Assembly: GCA_905221605.1 (NCBI GenBank)
Contig: CAJNDS010000466.1
Coordinates: forward strand, 62,001 to 126,000
DNA: 64,000 nt
Source of the DNA: Symbiodinium natans
Taxonomy: Eukaryota; Sar; Dinophyceae; Suessiales; Symbiodiniaceae
Direction: 5' to 3'
The notes beneath the pieces are model-generated. The model ran no database searches. It saw only the letters and a program-made list of their open reading frames with translations, and had not been told where the DNA came from. Shown here piece by piece: positions 48,546-58,176 of the stretch (its first letter is position 1; the number at the start of each line of letters is the position of its first letter). The position numbers and the translations under genes are program-made.

Positions 48546-49673
48546 TTGCGGCTGCCTTTTTCCTACAACTTGCAGCCAAGAAATGGGGCAGCAAGGCTTC
48601 ACCGCTGGATACTACTTGCACTTGTCAGAGCACCCGTCAATACTTTTTCTCGCAACTAGAGCCCCCGGCCACGCCACCCGCATCAGCACAGTTGCAGCGA
48701 GACTCAGTTTCCTGGATCACCAAAGAGCTGAAGCCATCAAGCCGAGCCTGTGTCCCCAGCTGAGGCTCCAGGCACCAGAAACGACAGTGCTTCTTGGCTG
48801 AAACACCCGCAATTTCGGTCGGATAGCTGACGCGATGGCCTGGCAGCTGATGAAAGATGAAGGAATGTGTGCAGAATCAGCGGCTATGTCGCAAAGACTT
48901 GCAGCAGCTTGCCTGCAGCGGGGGCGGCTTTAACAAGCTCTCGGGGATGTCCCGAACGTATGAAATTTCACCTGCGAGCAGGTGAGAGCCCAGCAGCGAC
49001 GCAGGTCCGTGGAAGCACAAAGCTTTCTTTGCCTTGACTGTTCAGCTCGTAGAATGATATGCCGCGGGTCCTGCAACGCAATCTTTACTTGACATAGACG
49101 AGCGGAAGCACACATCGCCCAGACTGAAGCGGACTTGCGCGGCTCAATTGCCAGTGCAACTGCCTTGCAACATGCTTTGAAAGACCTGGGCGTCATTTGC
49201 CCCAACTCAACTCTTATGAGGCCTTGGGGCATCGGAGGAAGCGCCAGAAATCTCAACGTTCCAGGTGAAGCCTCGGAAGTGATACTGATTTTAGGGAACC
49301 TGGGTTATGCCCAGAATGCCACCTCAAGCGAAGAGCAGCTCAGGCAGGCTCAGCATGATTTGGATCCATCCGAAAATCGCTCGGCTACAAACTTGAGTGC
49401 CTTGATCTCAGCCTGGCACGGAGGTCCTAACACGCAATCAGTCCGACCGTGGCATCTCAACGACTGGGTCACTGACAAACTTCTCCAAGAAGGCACCTTC
49501 TGCTAAACCCCAATATCCGTCATCACCCCCTGAGACTCTTTTGCCTGACACTTTCCTGCAGCCCATTGCGAGATGAGGCTACGGCCCACTTCAGCTTTGC
49601 CACCTGACAAAAGGACAAAAAACAGTCACAAAGTGCTTTGTTGCAAAGAGCGTGCCACCCATACTCTGAGCGT
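48546..49673. other. Stretch without a recognisable gene
   Basis: Short frames on both strands, none clearly coding. The 5' leader of the phosphatase, with a possible AG acceptor (GGCAG just before the ATG), lies at the left side. Confidence 0.4.
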
Positions 49674-50295
49674 CTATCGCAGCGGCAGCTCGTAGTTGAA
49701 GTCCTCGTACAATACCTTCGACTTACGCTTCGGCTCTTTCGCCAACACGGCCACGCCAAAAGCCTCTTTCGGAGATCTCTTGGGGGCAAGCTCCGCTTAG
49801 TGCTGCGCCTCGTCTGCGAAGAAGCCCAGTGACTCGGAAGGTGCAGCATTGCCCTCCGGGACAAACATGCGCATCATGCGCCACAAAGATGGATCAATCT
49901 CTGTGTCCTGCAGTTCGCTCCAAAGATAGCGGCAAATGTCGCCTCATCATGGCACCCGCACTGGGAGATACTGGGAGCTGCGCACAGCGTCGATATCTGG
50001 CACCTGAGGGCCGTGCTAGCTCCCGATGGGGTGCGGGGCTCGACCTCGCAAGCATCACTCCATCTCAGCGACAACATCTTCAAGATCAGACAGGGCACCC
50101 TGTCAAACGAAGCCACGTTCTCACCGCCAATTGCCTCACCAATTTTACCGCATTGATCGACAAAGATGTCACGCAGCAATCCATCTCTGCCTTCAGGAGT
50201 TCTACTGTTGCATCACCGGGCTTAAACAGGGGCTCACAGATCTCCCGCACGTAGCTCACCAGCCTCAGGCAACACTTCAAGACCACGGCGCCCAA
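49674..50295 (-). pseudogene. Probable broken gene of unknown function (frameshift and in-frame stop)
   Basis: Minus-strand pieces read as one protein in order but with breaks. CLRLVSYVREICEPLFKPGD and ATVELLK (50,270-50,185) switch frame to RDGLLRDIFVDQCGKIGEAI and GGENV (50,180-50,115) with no room for an intron. Then IDPSLWRMMRMFVPEGNAAP, SESLGFFADEAQH (49,890-49,800) meets a TAA at 49,797-49,799 and continues in frame as AELAPKRSPKEAFGVAVLAK, ending LYEDFNYELPLR with a stop at 49,674-49,676. The pattern suggests decay or sequencing errors. I cannot name the family. Confidence 0.4.
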
Positions 50296-51086
50296 TACAC
50301 CGGAGTATATGCCAAATCAAAATGTCGAGTTGTGTTGATGGCTTAGCTCTCGTGCCAAACCGTTTGAGTGATGTTTCCTGCTGTAATGTTGTATGCGGCT
50401 ACGGCCACATCTGCTCCACAAATACACACGCGCATAACACACAAGGTCAAGCCATGAACGCAAAAACAACCGAATACATTGCGAAAGCTTGGGCGTGAAC
50501 CCCTCATCATGCACTCATCACGGCCCCGAGCTCACGCAAACCCGGCCTAGTGCCTAAACAAGAACCAAACATCCGAGATGTTTTTGGGAAAAAATGATGC
50601 GGCTGATGAACAATCGGGAGGAAAGATCAGGGTGCCCGTCCCCAAGCCGCTTCCCCCGCGTGGTCCCACCCCATCCTATCCGGTGTTGCTGTGAAGTCCA
50701 GAGCCCCTTCGTGTCTGCGGGCCTTGAGGATTAAAAGGATTAGAGGGTGTGGAGTTTAGGGCTTAGGTTCGGGTTGAAGGGTTGCAGTATGTTGAAGTGC
50801 AGTGTAGACTTTTTGACTTTGATTCGCAGCATTCGAAGATGCCCTGCGTGTCTTTGCTGTACTTTCTACACCTACGAATCGTGGGATGTAGGGAGGATTT
50901 TACCTCGCGCTGGGCGTTAGGGTTCAGAGAGCATACAAGGGGGAGGGGCGAGGGCCATCAGCACATCCGGTGCATGTCTGGTCACTGAGTCACTGAGCCT
51001 GGCAAGGATCTAAGCCGAGAGCCCTTGTTCATTCAGCTCCACGTAGGTGGTCCCACGGATTCCCACCTCACTGGGCAGAGCAGCGT
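50296..51086. other. Stretch without a recognisable gene
   Basis: Telomere-like GGGTTTAGGG variants occur around 50,745-50,780 and 50,918-50,928. No supported coding sequence. Confidence 0.4.
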
Positions 51087-52465
51087 TCACATTTTAGATT
51101 GGTGCACAACATGGCAAACATGGCACTGGATGACTATGTCTACGAGAACGCACAGCAACACTAAATGCACAAAGAAAACCAGCTTAGTAGCAAAGGCTCG
51201 CCAAAATCGCTGCAAAATGTGTTCGTTTGTGCTCAGCTCAGTTTTACCTGAAGGTCTCCCAGATCCTTCTCGAAAGCCTCGTTCACGCCTCCATTGACTG
51301 CCTACCAAGACCTCGTTACCAGAATCGGTTTTGCTGATGCGGACAAAACAAGCAAATGTCAAACGGAGGATAGCTTCCCCCCACAACCGTGCATCATCTA
51401 CTGTGGGGTCCAAAGAGTCTACAGCCGAACCCTTGCAAATATAGCCCTGTGTCCCCCTTTCAGCCATTGTTGCCTTTGTTCGAGCTGAACCAGCTCTGTT
51501 ATATCGTTTCCGGCTCTACTTTGCTCTTGACATTTCAACCCGTTCAGCGTTTGATTTAGTTCAGCCTTTTACCCTCGCTCAAGCTTCTCAATTTCTCCAG
51601 CCCTTTCGGCTGCTTCGACCGCTTCAGCCTTTTCAATCATATCAGCCCCTGCAGTCGGAGCCCGAAAAGTTTCAAGTAGCAGCGATGCATGTCACTACCT
51701 CGCTGTGCTTGGCAAGCATCACTTCTCTGAGACGGCGGCGGCGCCATCATCTTCCAGATGCCAGGTGAACCCACAAGACCTTTGCTTCATTGAAACTGGC
51801 GGAGTGTGGAAGACCAACAGGATTGTTGCGACCCTGCCTGCTGCCATCACTTAAGCGGTCAATGACTATCCTCACAGACTCAGACTTGACAAATGTACGC
51901 AGTGCCCGTGCTGATATCAGCTCCTCCCGCACGAAGCCTTGTTCTCGATGTACGCACGAACCTCACACAGTGGCGCAGGCATGCCAAGTGAGATGTGAAG
52001 AATCCATGTAGGTCACCGGCACCACTGGAATGTGATGCGGTGACTTCCGGGAGATAGAGATCCTTTCATCTTGCAGAGGACAACAGAAGCCTATCTCTGG
52101 CTCAATGTAGCCCCTATCTCGGTCTTCTTTTGCTTGGTCTGGGCACCTTCTTCTCAAAGCAACTATCAGTTATCAGGCAGTCTTGATTGCTGCCGCCATT
52201 TGCTCACTAATGGCTTTCACGTGTTAGCTGCTAGATGCTGTTCGCTTCAAACCTGAAGCATGTTTGCATCCGTGAGGATGGGGTTGCACAGCAGGGGCTT
52301 CATCAGTCGTTTTGTCAGTCTTGGTTGCTGCACAGGTCGGCGTTGTTGGCGCGGCGGTCGGCGAGAAGGAAGGGCGCGTGAGTTAGAGCTCGCCACCAGT
52401 ATTCCCGATGTTTCCATCCAGCAGGTCGGAAGGAGGAGCGTGACGGCGATTTGCTGGCACCACAA
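51087..52465 (-). CDS. Possible multi-exon host gene of unknown function
   Basis: Exon-like minus-strand segments: DQAKEDRDRGYIEPEIGFCC with PLQDERISISRKSPHHIPVV (about 52,140-52,030), ALRTFVKSESVRIVIDRLSD with GSRQGRNNPVG (about 51,905-51,805), and GYICKGSAVDSLDPTVDDAR with LWGEAILRLTF (about 51,440-51,350). A further open frame at 52,465-52,250 may be a 5' exon. It lies just downstream of the endonuclease III gene on the same strand. No domain was recognised. A pyrimidine-rich tract (51,530-51,650) lies in one putative intron. Confidence 0.4.
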
Positions 52466-52543
52466 GATATTTTAAGAAGCTCCTGCGCATGATGGGGAGA
52501 AGCAGAGCCATGTCAAGAGCCCGCTTGCTACAAGTGTGGCAGT

Positions 52544-53434
52544 TTAGCTCTCCACGCTTATTTCGATTATCGTGCGCTTGGGACCGCTGGGCCTCAGCTT
52601 CCAGGGCCTCGGCCCTGCTGCGCGAACGGCGTGCACACGTTGACGCTCACCGGACACTGATGGGCACAGCTCTTTGGCCAACGGGCACACCCTGCAAGCA
52701 GGATTACGCGGCTTGCAGATCTCCTGGCCGAAGCCGATCATTCGGCGAGCCACAATCTCTCGCATCTCTGCAGGAATGAACCCCTCCAGGCAGAGTCGTG
52801 TCTGCTCAGGTTCGGCAAACGTCGACCATCCAAGCCGCCCAGAAACGCGGTGCACGTGAGTATCCACAACCATCCCGCACTCGGCTTGCTGAAAAGTCAC
52901 AGACAACACCAAATTTGCAATCTTCGGGCCGACGCCAGGGAGAGCGACCAGAGCTTCAAAATTTACTGGAACTCTTCCAGAATGCTGGCTCAGAAGAGCT
53001 GCTGCAGTCTCCCGTAGTCTCTTTGCTTTGCTTCTGTAAAAATTGACGCTTTTCAGGCACCTCGAGATCGTCTCCAACGGGGCAAAAGCCAATGCGGCCG
53101 GGTTGAGGCCCAAATTGCCCGAAAAGCCAAAGCATGCGGCCAAGTGCTTCGTTGCATCGATGGCACTGCGATCATGTGTCTGCGCACTCAAGATTGCAGC
53201 ACAAAGACTAGTAAACTCACAATCTCGAGACTGCCTGCCTGCCAAGGAACACAAGAAATCATGAAACTCCTGAACTGTGCCATGGGCATCAGCGGAAAGA
53301 AGCCCACTCAATTGATGCCGCCATCGGGGAGGGCTGTTGCCCTGACATGCACGGCTCCCAGCGATGATCCCGGCAGGCCCGTTGTCAAGGAAGTCCTTCC
53401 GCAAATCGAGGGAAGACAGCGCGAGGGGCCACAT
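52544..53434 (-). CDS. NTH1: Endonuclease III (Nth/NTH1-like DNA glycosylase/AP lyase)
   Basis: The 296-residue single-exon protein starts at ATG 53,434 (MWPLALSS); in-frame sequence upstream begins only with TTG. A leader of about 60 residues may be organellar targeting. The HhH-GPD fold follows: CAAILSAQTHDRSAID, the helix-hairpin-helix LVALPGVGPKIANLVLSV with catalytic Lys171, and VVDTHVHRVSGRL with catalytic Asp191. A 4Fe-4S loop closes the domain with Cys240, Cys247, Cys250 and Cys257. The enzyme removes oxidised pyrimidines in base-excision repair and cleaves the abasic site. The last Cys spacing is x6 rather than the usual x5, a one-residue insertion (CPLAKELC). Catalytic residues are intact, so it is probably active. 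Confidence 0.92.
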   Translation of the reverse strand: MWPLALSSLDLRKDFLDNGPAGIIAGSRACQGNSPPRWRHQLSGLLSADAHGTVQEFHDFLCSLAGRQSRDCEFTSLCAAILSAQTHDRSAIDATKHLAACFGFSGNLGLNPAALAFAPLETISRCLKSVNFYRSKAKRLRETAAALLSQHSGRVPVNFEALVALPGVGPKIANLVLSVTFQQAECGMVVDTHVHRVSGRLGWSTFAEPEQTRLCLEGFIPAEMREIVARRMIGFGQEICKPRNPACRVCPLAKELCPSVSGERQRVHAVRAAGPRPWKLRPSGPKRTIIEISVES

Positions 53435-53582
53435 GGTGCAAAAGGACTCAACATCTAGAACACAACCACACAATCAAGAAGCAGCATCGCTAGAGAGTTC
53501 ATCGGGAGCAGGATCTCTGGATGATTCAACGGCTTCCCGACAGTGTGATGACCACTGTAAGGTCTTCCCTAAATGCCACAGC

Positions 53583-55182
53583 CTAAAGTTCCAAATCTTG
53601 AACCGTTAAGTTTGATTTTGAAGCTAGCTTGCATTTGCCTGCCGAATTTCTGCCTACGCCGGCGTATGCAAGACCAAAACTTTGGTACGCAGGCTCCTGC
53701 AGCTCAGCTTCAGTCTTATGCTTCGGAACCGTGTCAAGGACCTGTGGTCGTCTGACTCGCGGGCATCCATGACGCGGTAGTTGTTCTCGTGGTTCAGTCG
53801 CTGTCCCAGGAAAAGTAAAGGATTCCAACAGCTCCAGTCTTGCGACAGATGCAGCCGAAGTCATGCCATCCATGGACCAAGATCAATCCCAGAACACATT
53901 CGGCAAACACTTCATGCTGCATGCAAGCTAGCCTCCTTGTCCTGGGAGCATTAGAGCGGACTGAATGTGAACAGCCGAAGCATGGTCTGCATCATGCACT
54001 TTACTCCCAACTGCAGAAAGACAACCGTTCCTTCCGAAATCCAACTTGCCAAGAATGTCGCACTGCCCGGAAAACCCGAAGAGTCAACTCGACTCACCGG
54101 CATGAGACGGCCTCAACAACCGCGCTTGGATCAAAGGATTCCATCCACGTACGTTCCTTCTCCGCGTTGCCTCGGGAAAGAGAACACACAGCAAGCATAA
54201 CCCCAATCAGATGAAAACATATGCCAAGACTGGCACCCTGTGGGGGACCAACCTGACAGGCGCTCGCAAGCCCTAAGCCCCAAGCTTTCACAATCCTAGC
54301 ATAGATGGCATCGTCCGCACAGGCACCTCCTCCCACAAGCGCAACACCAAAGATGGCGCTGCTCCCAAAGTTGTCCTATGCCACCATGAAATGGAAAGAT
54401 GCCTACAACATCCCGCAACACAAAAGCATGCAAAGCCACAAACGCAAGTTGGGGAATCAGCTTGTCTAGGGCGGCTTCCGGTGTGGACGCCTGAAGCGAA
54501 GGAAACTGCCATGTGTCACAACGACCCCGCTGAGCGCAAACAGTCAGCACCGTAGAACCTGCATCGACAAGATCGGCATATGACCTGACATTTCCAGAAC
54601 AGCATGGAACTGCCGCCTTCGGCACCTGCAATCTTGCGTGACATCCGAGATCTCAGATCCAAGCGGACAGCACGACATCTTCTGTCACGCTTGCGGGATA
54701 GCCCAGCAGACAGCCCAGCCTCCGTTGTAAGGAGGAGCTCCACCCACACCACACTTATTACTCGAGAGAGGCACCGAAGCACACACGTTGAGGACAGGGC
54801 AACGGATCCGCACAAAACGGCTGGAAGCGCTGAACGAATCTCGGCATGACGAGCGCAGAAAAACGACCAAAACACTCAATGAATAGTTCCCACCTGGCCA
54901 CGACTTTCGTGACCATCTGCTGGCGTTGCAACCTTCGAAACTGACACCCTTTGTGTGCCTTGCCTTCATGTATGCAACAAGGCCAACAACAGCCTCCTTG
55001 ACGGAGGCTGTTGTTGCCTGTGCTGGCCGTGCTAGCCCGGCGAGCCCCGACGCCGATGACGCCCCCTTAGCGCCCAAACAATGGCAAACAAGAATTCGTG
55101 AATCTAGCTCCAATAAGATTTGTGAAAGCCTTTGAGGTGTGGACGACACAAAATGCCATGGCTTGTCTGCACTGTGAAACAC
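53583..55182 (-). CDS. Possible multi-exon host gene(s) of unknown function
   Basis: Minus-strand segments that look coding: TASVKEAVVGLVAYMKARHT with KGVSFEGCN (about 55,015-54,925), SYADLVDAGSTVLTVCAQRG with LDKLIPQLAFVALHAFVLRD (about 54,585-54,400), and GQRLNHENNYRVMDARESDD (about 53,805-53,745). They are in different frames and separated, as expected for introns. No family was recognised, and they may belong to more than one gene. Confidence 0.3.
54984..55016. other. Perfect 14-bp hairpin
   Basis: CAACAACAGCCTCC (54,984-54,997) and its exact complement (55,003-55,016) flank a 5-nt loop. It lies inside an exon-like segment. It might be a small structured RNA element or the remains of a foldback insertion. 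Confidence 0.6.
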
Positions 55183-55202
55183 AAGCTACGGCTGCACTGT
55201 AA

Positions 55203-56025
55203 TCACATGGCATTAAACAATGTAGGGTTTACGAGGGGTCCCGGATGCTTGGGAACCGTAACATCAAACTGCTCACCTTGTTTCACGTTCGTCATGATCG
55301 ACAAACGACATTGACAATCATTGAAGCTTTCAGCTGAAGTGGACAGATGCCGCCCCAAAAACTCAAATTGGCTACAGAAGAATTTGACGGCAGATTGGCA
55401 GCTATCTTGAAAGGTGATGGCCCAAGCCTGCCCGGAAGTTTTGCTTCTTGAGAAATCCGTCGGGGTTGATGTAATCAAGCTTGTTTCTGGTCTGCTGATG
55501 GACCTTGTCAATGCAACGACATGACCATGTGAGCAGTACGCGACACACCATGAAACTAGGAGCTAGGACTGAGGTCTTCACGGGAATGCCATGCCTCCAC
55601 GGCGGGCGGCCAATACCACGATGACCGCCGTGGCCTGAAGCAGCGCATTGCTAAACGTTTCCACAGCAAGCCTATCGTGCCCTTGCTCGGCGCATGGCGA
55701 TGAAAGAAAACCGACCACCATGCCGACGGAAATGTCTTTTAGATCGCCCACATGTTGCCTCAGACGGCTCCGCAGCACCGACACCCTTCTCCTATTGCTG
55801 CAACCAAGTTGCCGCCAGCGCTGTTGTCCTGCATGATCAATTGCGTGATAAGGTAAAACTATGTGTGGTTGGCCGACCGATCCTTGGCCCAGACATTGTC
55901 ATCAAGAGGAAGCGAACGAACGTGGGCCCACATCCTCTTGATGTTGGTTCGAGGTTGAAAGCAACCGCAAACAACTTCAGCAACGAAAACACGCACCATG
56001 GCAGACGGACATCCAACTCAAACAA
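55203..56025 (-). CDS. Possible exons of an unknown host protein
   Basis: Segments GDLKDISVGMVVGFLSSPCA with EQGHDRLAVETFSNALLQAT (about 55,750-55,600) and SGQAWAITFQDSCQSAVKFF with CSQFEFLGRHLS (about 55,440-55,340) look coding on minus. The first ends in a hydrophobic helix (AVIVVLAAR). No family was recognised. They may continue the gene to the left. Confidence 0.35.
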
Positions 56026-56297
56026 TGGCAGAACATCGAGAAAAAAACCTAGTATTCTTATTTAATTTCTATCACGCTGGAAAAACCGGGCATGAAAAAC
56101 ATCGATAGCTGTACATAGATGAATTTGTAAGTTTCTTTCGAATCGCAACTCCCTGTGCGGCGCGAACTTACATTCAAATGTGGTGCAGCAGCACATGCTG
56201 ATCCGAAACTAACATGTGTGAGGGAATAGGGTCACTGCAACGAAACGTTGGGTGGTGGAAGGCCCACATCATTGTTTGAGCTTGGCAACCGCACGTT

Positions 56298-57019
56298 TTG
56301 ATTATAGTCACGTTCCCGACAGAAATATTCCCCCCAAATCCAAGGGCTGGATGGTGGCACAAAATGTACGGAAAGTATGAAGGCCTACAACACTCACAGG
56401 TGCTACCCATGGCACTCTTGCGTGCCCGAGCACATGCCAACAAAGATGTTGTACCACTCCGAACGTGCAACAACTGTGTCGGGCAAACACACTCGGACGG
56501 CAACAGTGCAGATCTGCTAGAACACTCGATCATATATATGTGTGTCTCCTGCCATTTAAACTCATGTCAGGAGACACACCGATGCACAAAGGCTTTTCCT
56601 AATTTTCATGGAGATCTATACACATATATATAAGATTTGATTTTATTTTTGATCTCCATGCTTGCATTGCAGACTTTATTTTGGTGTTAAACCATTTTGC
56701 AGGATGACCGTTCGCTTGCATGGTGTTCATTGCGTGTATAGAGGCTCGCAAGCTATAGTGCGGCATGAGCAGCATAGCTTGCCGCGATGGGGGTGTGAAG
56801 CGAGCAAGTGTGGCTGATCCAAAGGATCTTGCCAAAACCGTCAGAGCCAACCTGCATGAGCTCGACCAGAAGATGCCCACTTACTCTCTGGAAGAAATGT
56901 CCAGGCACCATGGTGAGTTGATGAAAAACATCTTAGGAGTGACCTGTCGTCCGAATGCTGGGTTGCTTCGAGATGCTTTGGCCTTGGTGTGTGGCCATCA
57001 GCCAGCAAAGAGGATTTGA
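56298..57019 (+). CDS. Possible plus-strand gene of unknown function
   Basis: An open frame at 56,298-56,530 includes WWHKMYGKYEGLQHSQVLPM and a Cys pair (CNNCVGQTHSDG). After a non-coding gap with a hairpin and a TTGCAG acceptor-like site, 56,765-57,019 encodes DPKDLAKTVRANLHELDQKM, SRHHGELMKNILGVTCRPNA and GLLRDALALVCGHQPAKRI, then a stop. The second part has clear protein character. If real, it is the only plus-strand gene recognised in the host part. Confidence 0.4.
56540..56579. other. Perfect 12-bp hairpin
   Basis: GTGTGTCTCCTG (56,540-56,551) pairs exactly with CAGGAGACACAC (56,568-56,579) across a 16-nt loop. Intronic or intergenic; role unknown. Confidence 0.6.
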
Positions 57020-57236
57020 AACGTTGCAGCAGCAAGCTGGATCAAACAATTCAGACATTTTTTGGCAAGCCCACCTCAATGACCACATGTGAATGCCCTG
57101 ACACTGTTCAGCTAGAGTTTGCTATAAATATAGATTTCTATATGTGTATATAACCACAAATCCTAAACCCTAAACTATGAATCAACCCTCAACCCTCAAC
57201 CCTCAAGGTTTAAGTTGAAATATACACAGATATGAA

Positions 57237-58005
57237 AAAGTATATATCTATCTAGATATATCTAGATATATCTAGACATATTGATATATCTAGATATATC
57301 TAGATATATCTAGACATATCTAGATATATCTAGATATATCTAGATATATCTAGATATATCTAGATATATCTAGATATATCTAGATATACCTAGAGATATC
57401 TAGAGATATCTAGAGATATCTAGAGATATCTAGAGATATCTAGAGATATCTAGAGATATCTAGAGATATCTAGAGATATCTAGAGATATCTAGAGATATC
57501 TAGGGATATCTAGGGATATCTAGAGATATCTAGAGACGCCTAGAGATATCTGGAGATATCTGGAGATATCTAGAGATATCTAGAGATATCTAGAGATATC
57601 TAGAGATATGTAGAGATATCTATATATCTAGATATCTATATATCTAGATATCTATACATTCACAATATCTTTATATCTATATATTATATACCTAGCTATA
57701 TATCTATATATCTATATATCTATATATCTATATATATCTATCTATATCTATATATTATCTATATATCTATATATCTATATATCTATATATCTATATATCT
57801 ATATATCTATATATCTATATATCTATATATCTATATATTTATATATCTATATATCTATATATCTATATATCTATATATCTCTATATCTATATATCTATAT
57901 ATCTATATATCTATATATCTATATATCTATATATTTATATGTATATATATCTATATATCTATAAATCTATATATCTATATATCTAGAAATCTACATTTAT
58001 ATGTC
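57237..58005. repeat. AT-rich satellite: TATCTAGA-type 10-mers grading into TATATATC 8-mers
   Basis: The left part repeats a 10-bp unit TCTAGATATA, which changes stepwise to TCTAGAGATA (57,395-57,610). The right part repeats the 8-bp unit TATATATC. The units share a core and many are palindromic, so long foldbacks are possible. No coding capacity. Confidence 0.9.
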
Positions 58006-58176
58006 CATATTGTAAGCAGGTCAATGCACTTCTGCAACATGCGCTCTGTGCTTTTTCACTTGCATGTAGTTTTGCAAGACCCACAAGATGCCTACTGTGC
58101 TACTGATAGTAAAGGGGCGCCCGCTTTGAAAAAAGTGTTTCTCTCATGGGCTCCATCGTAGGGTACGCCTTCCTTA

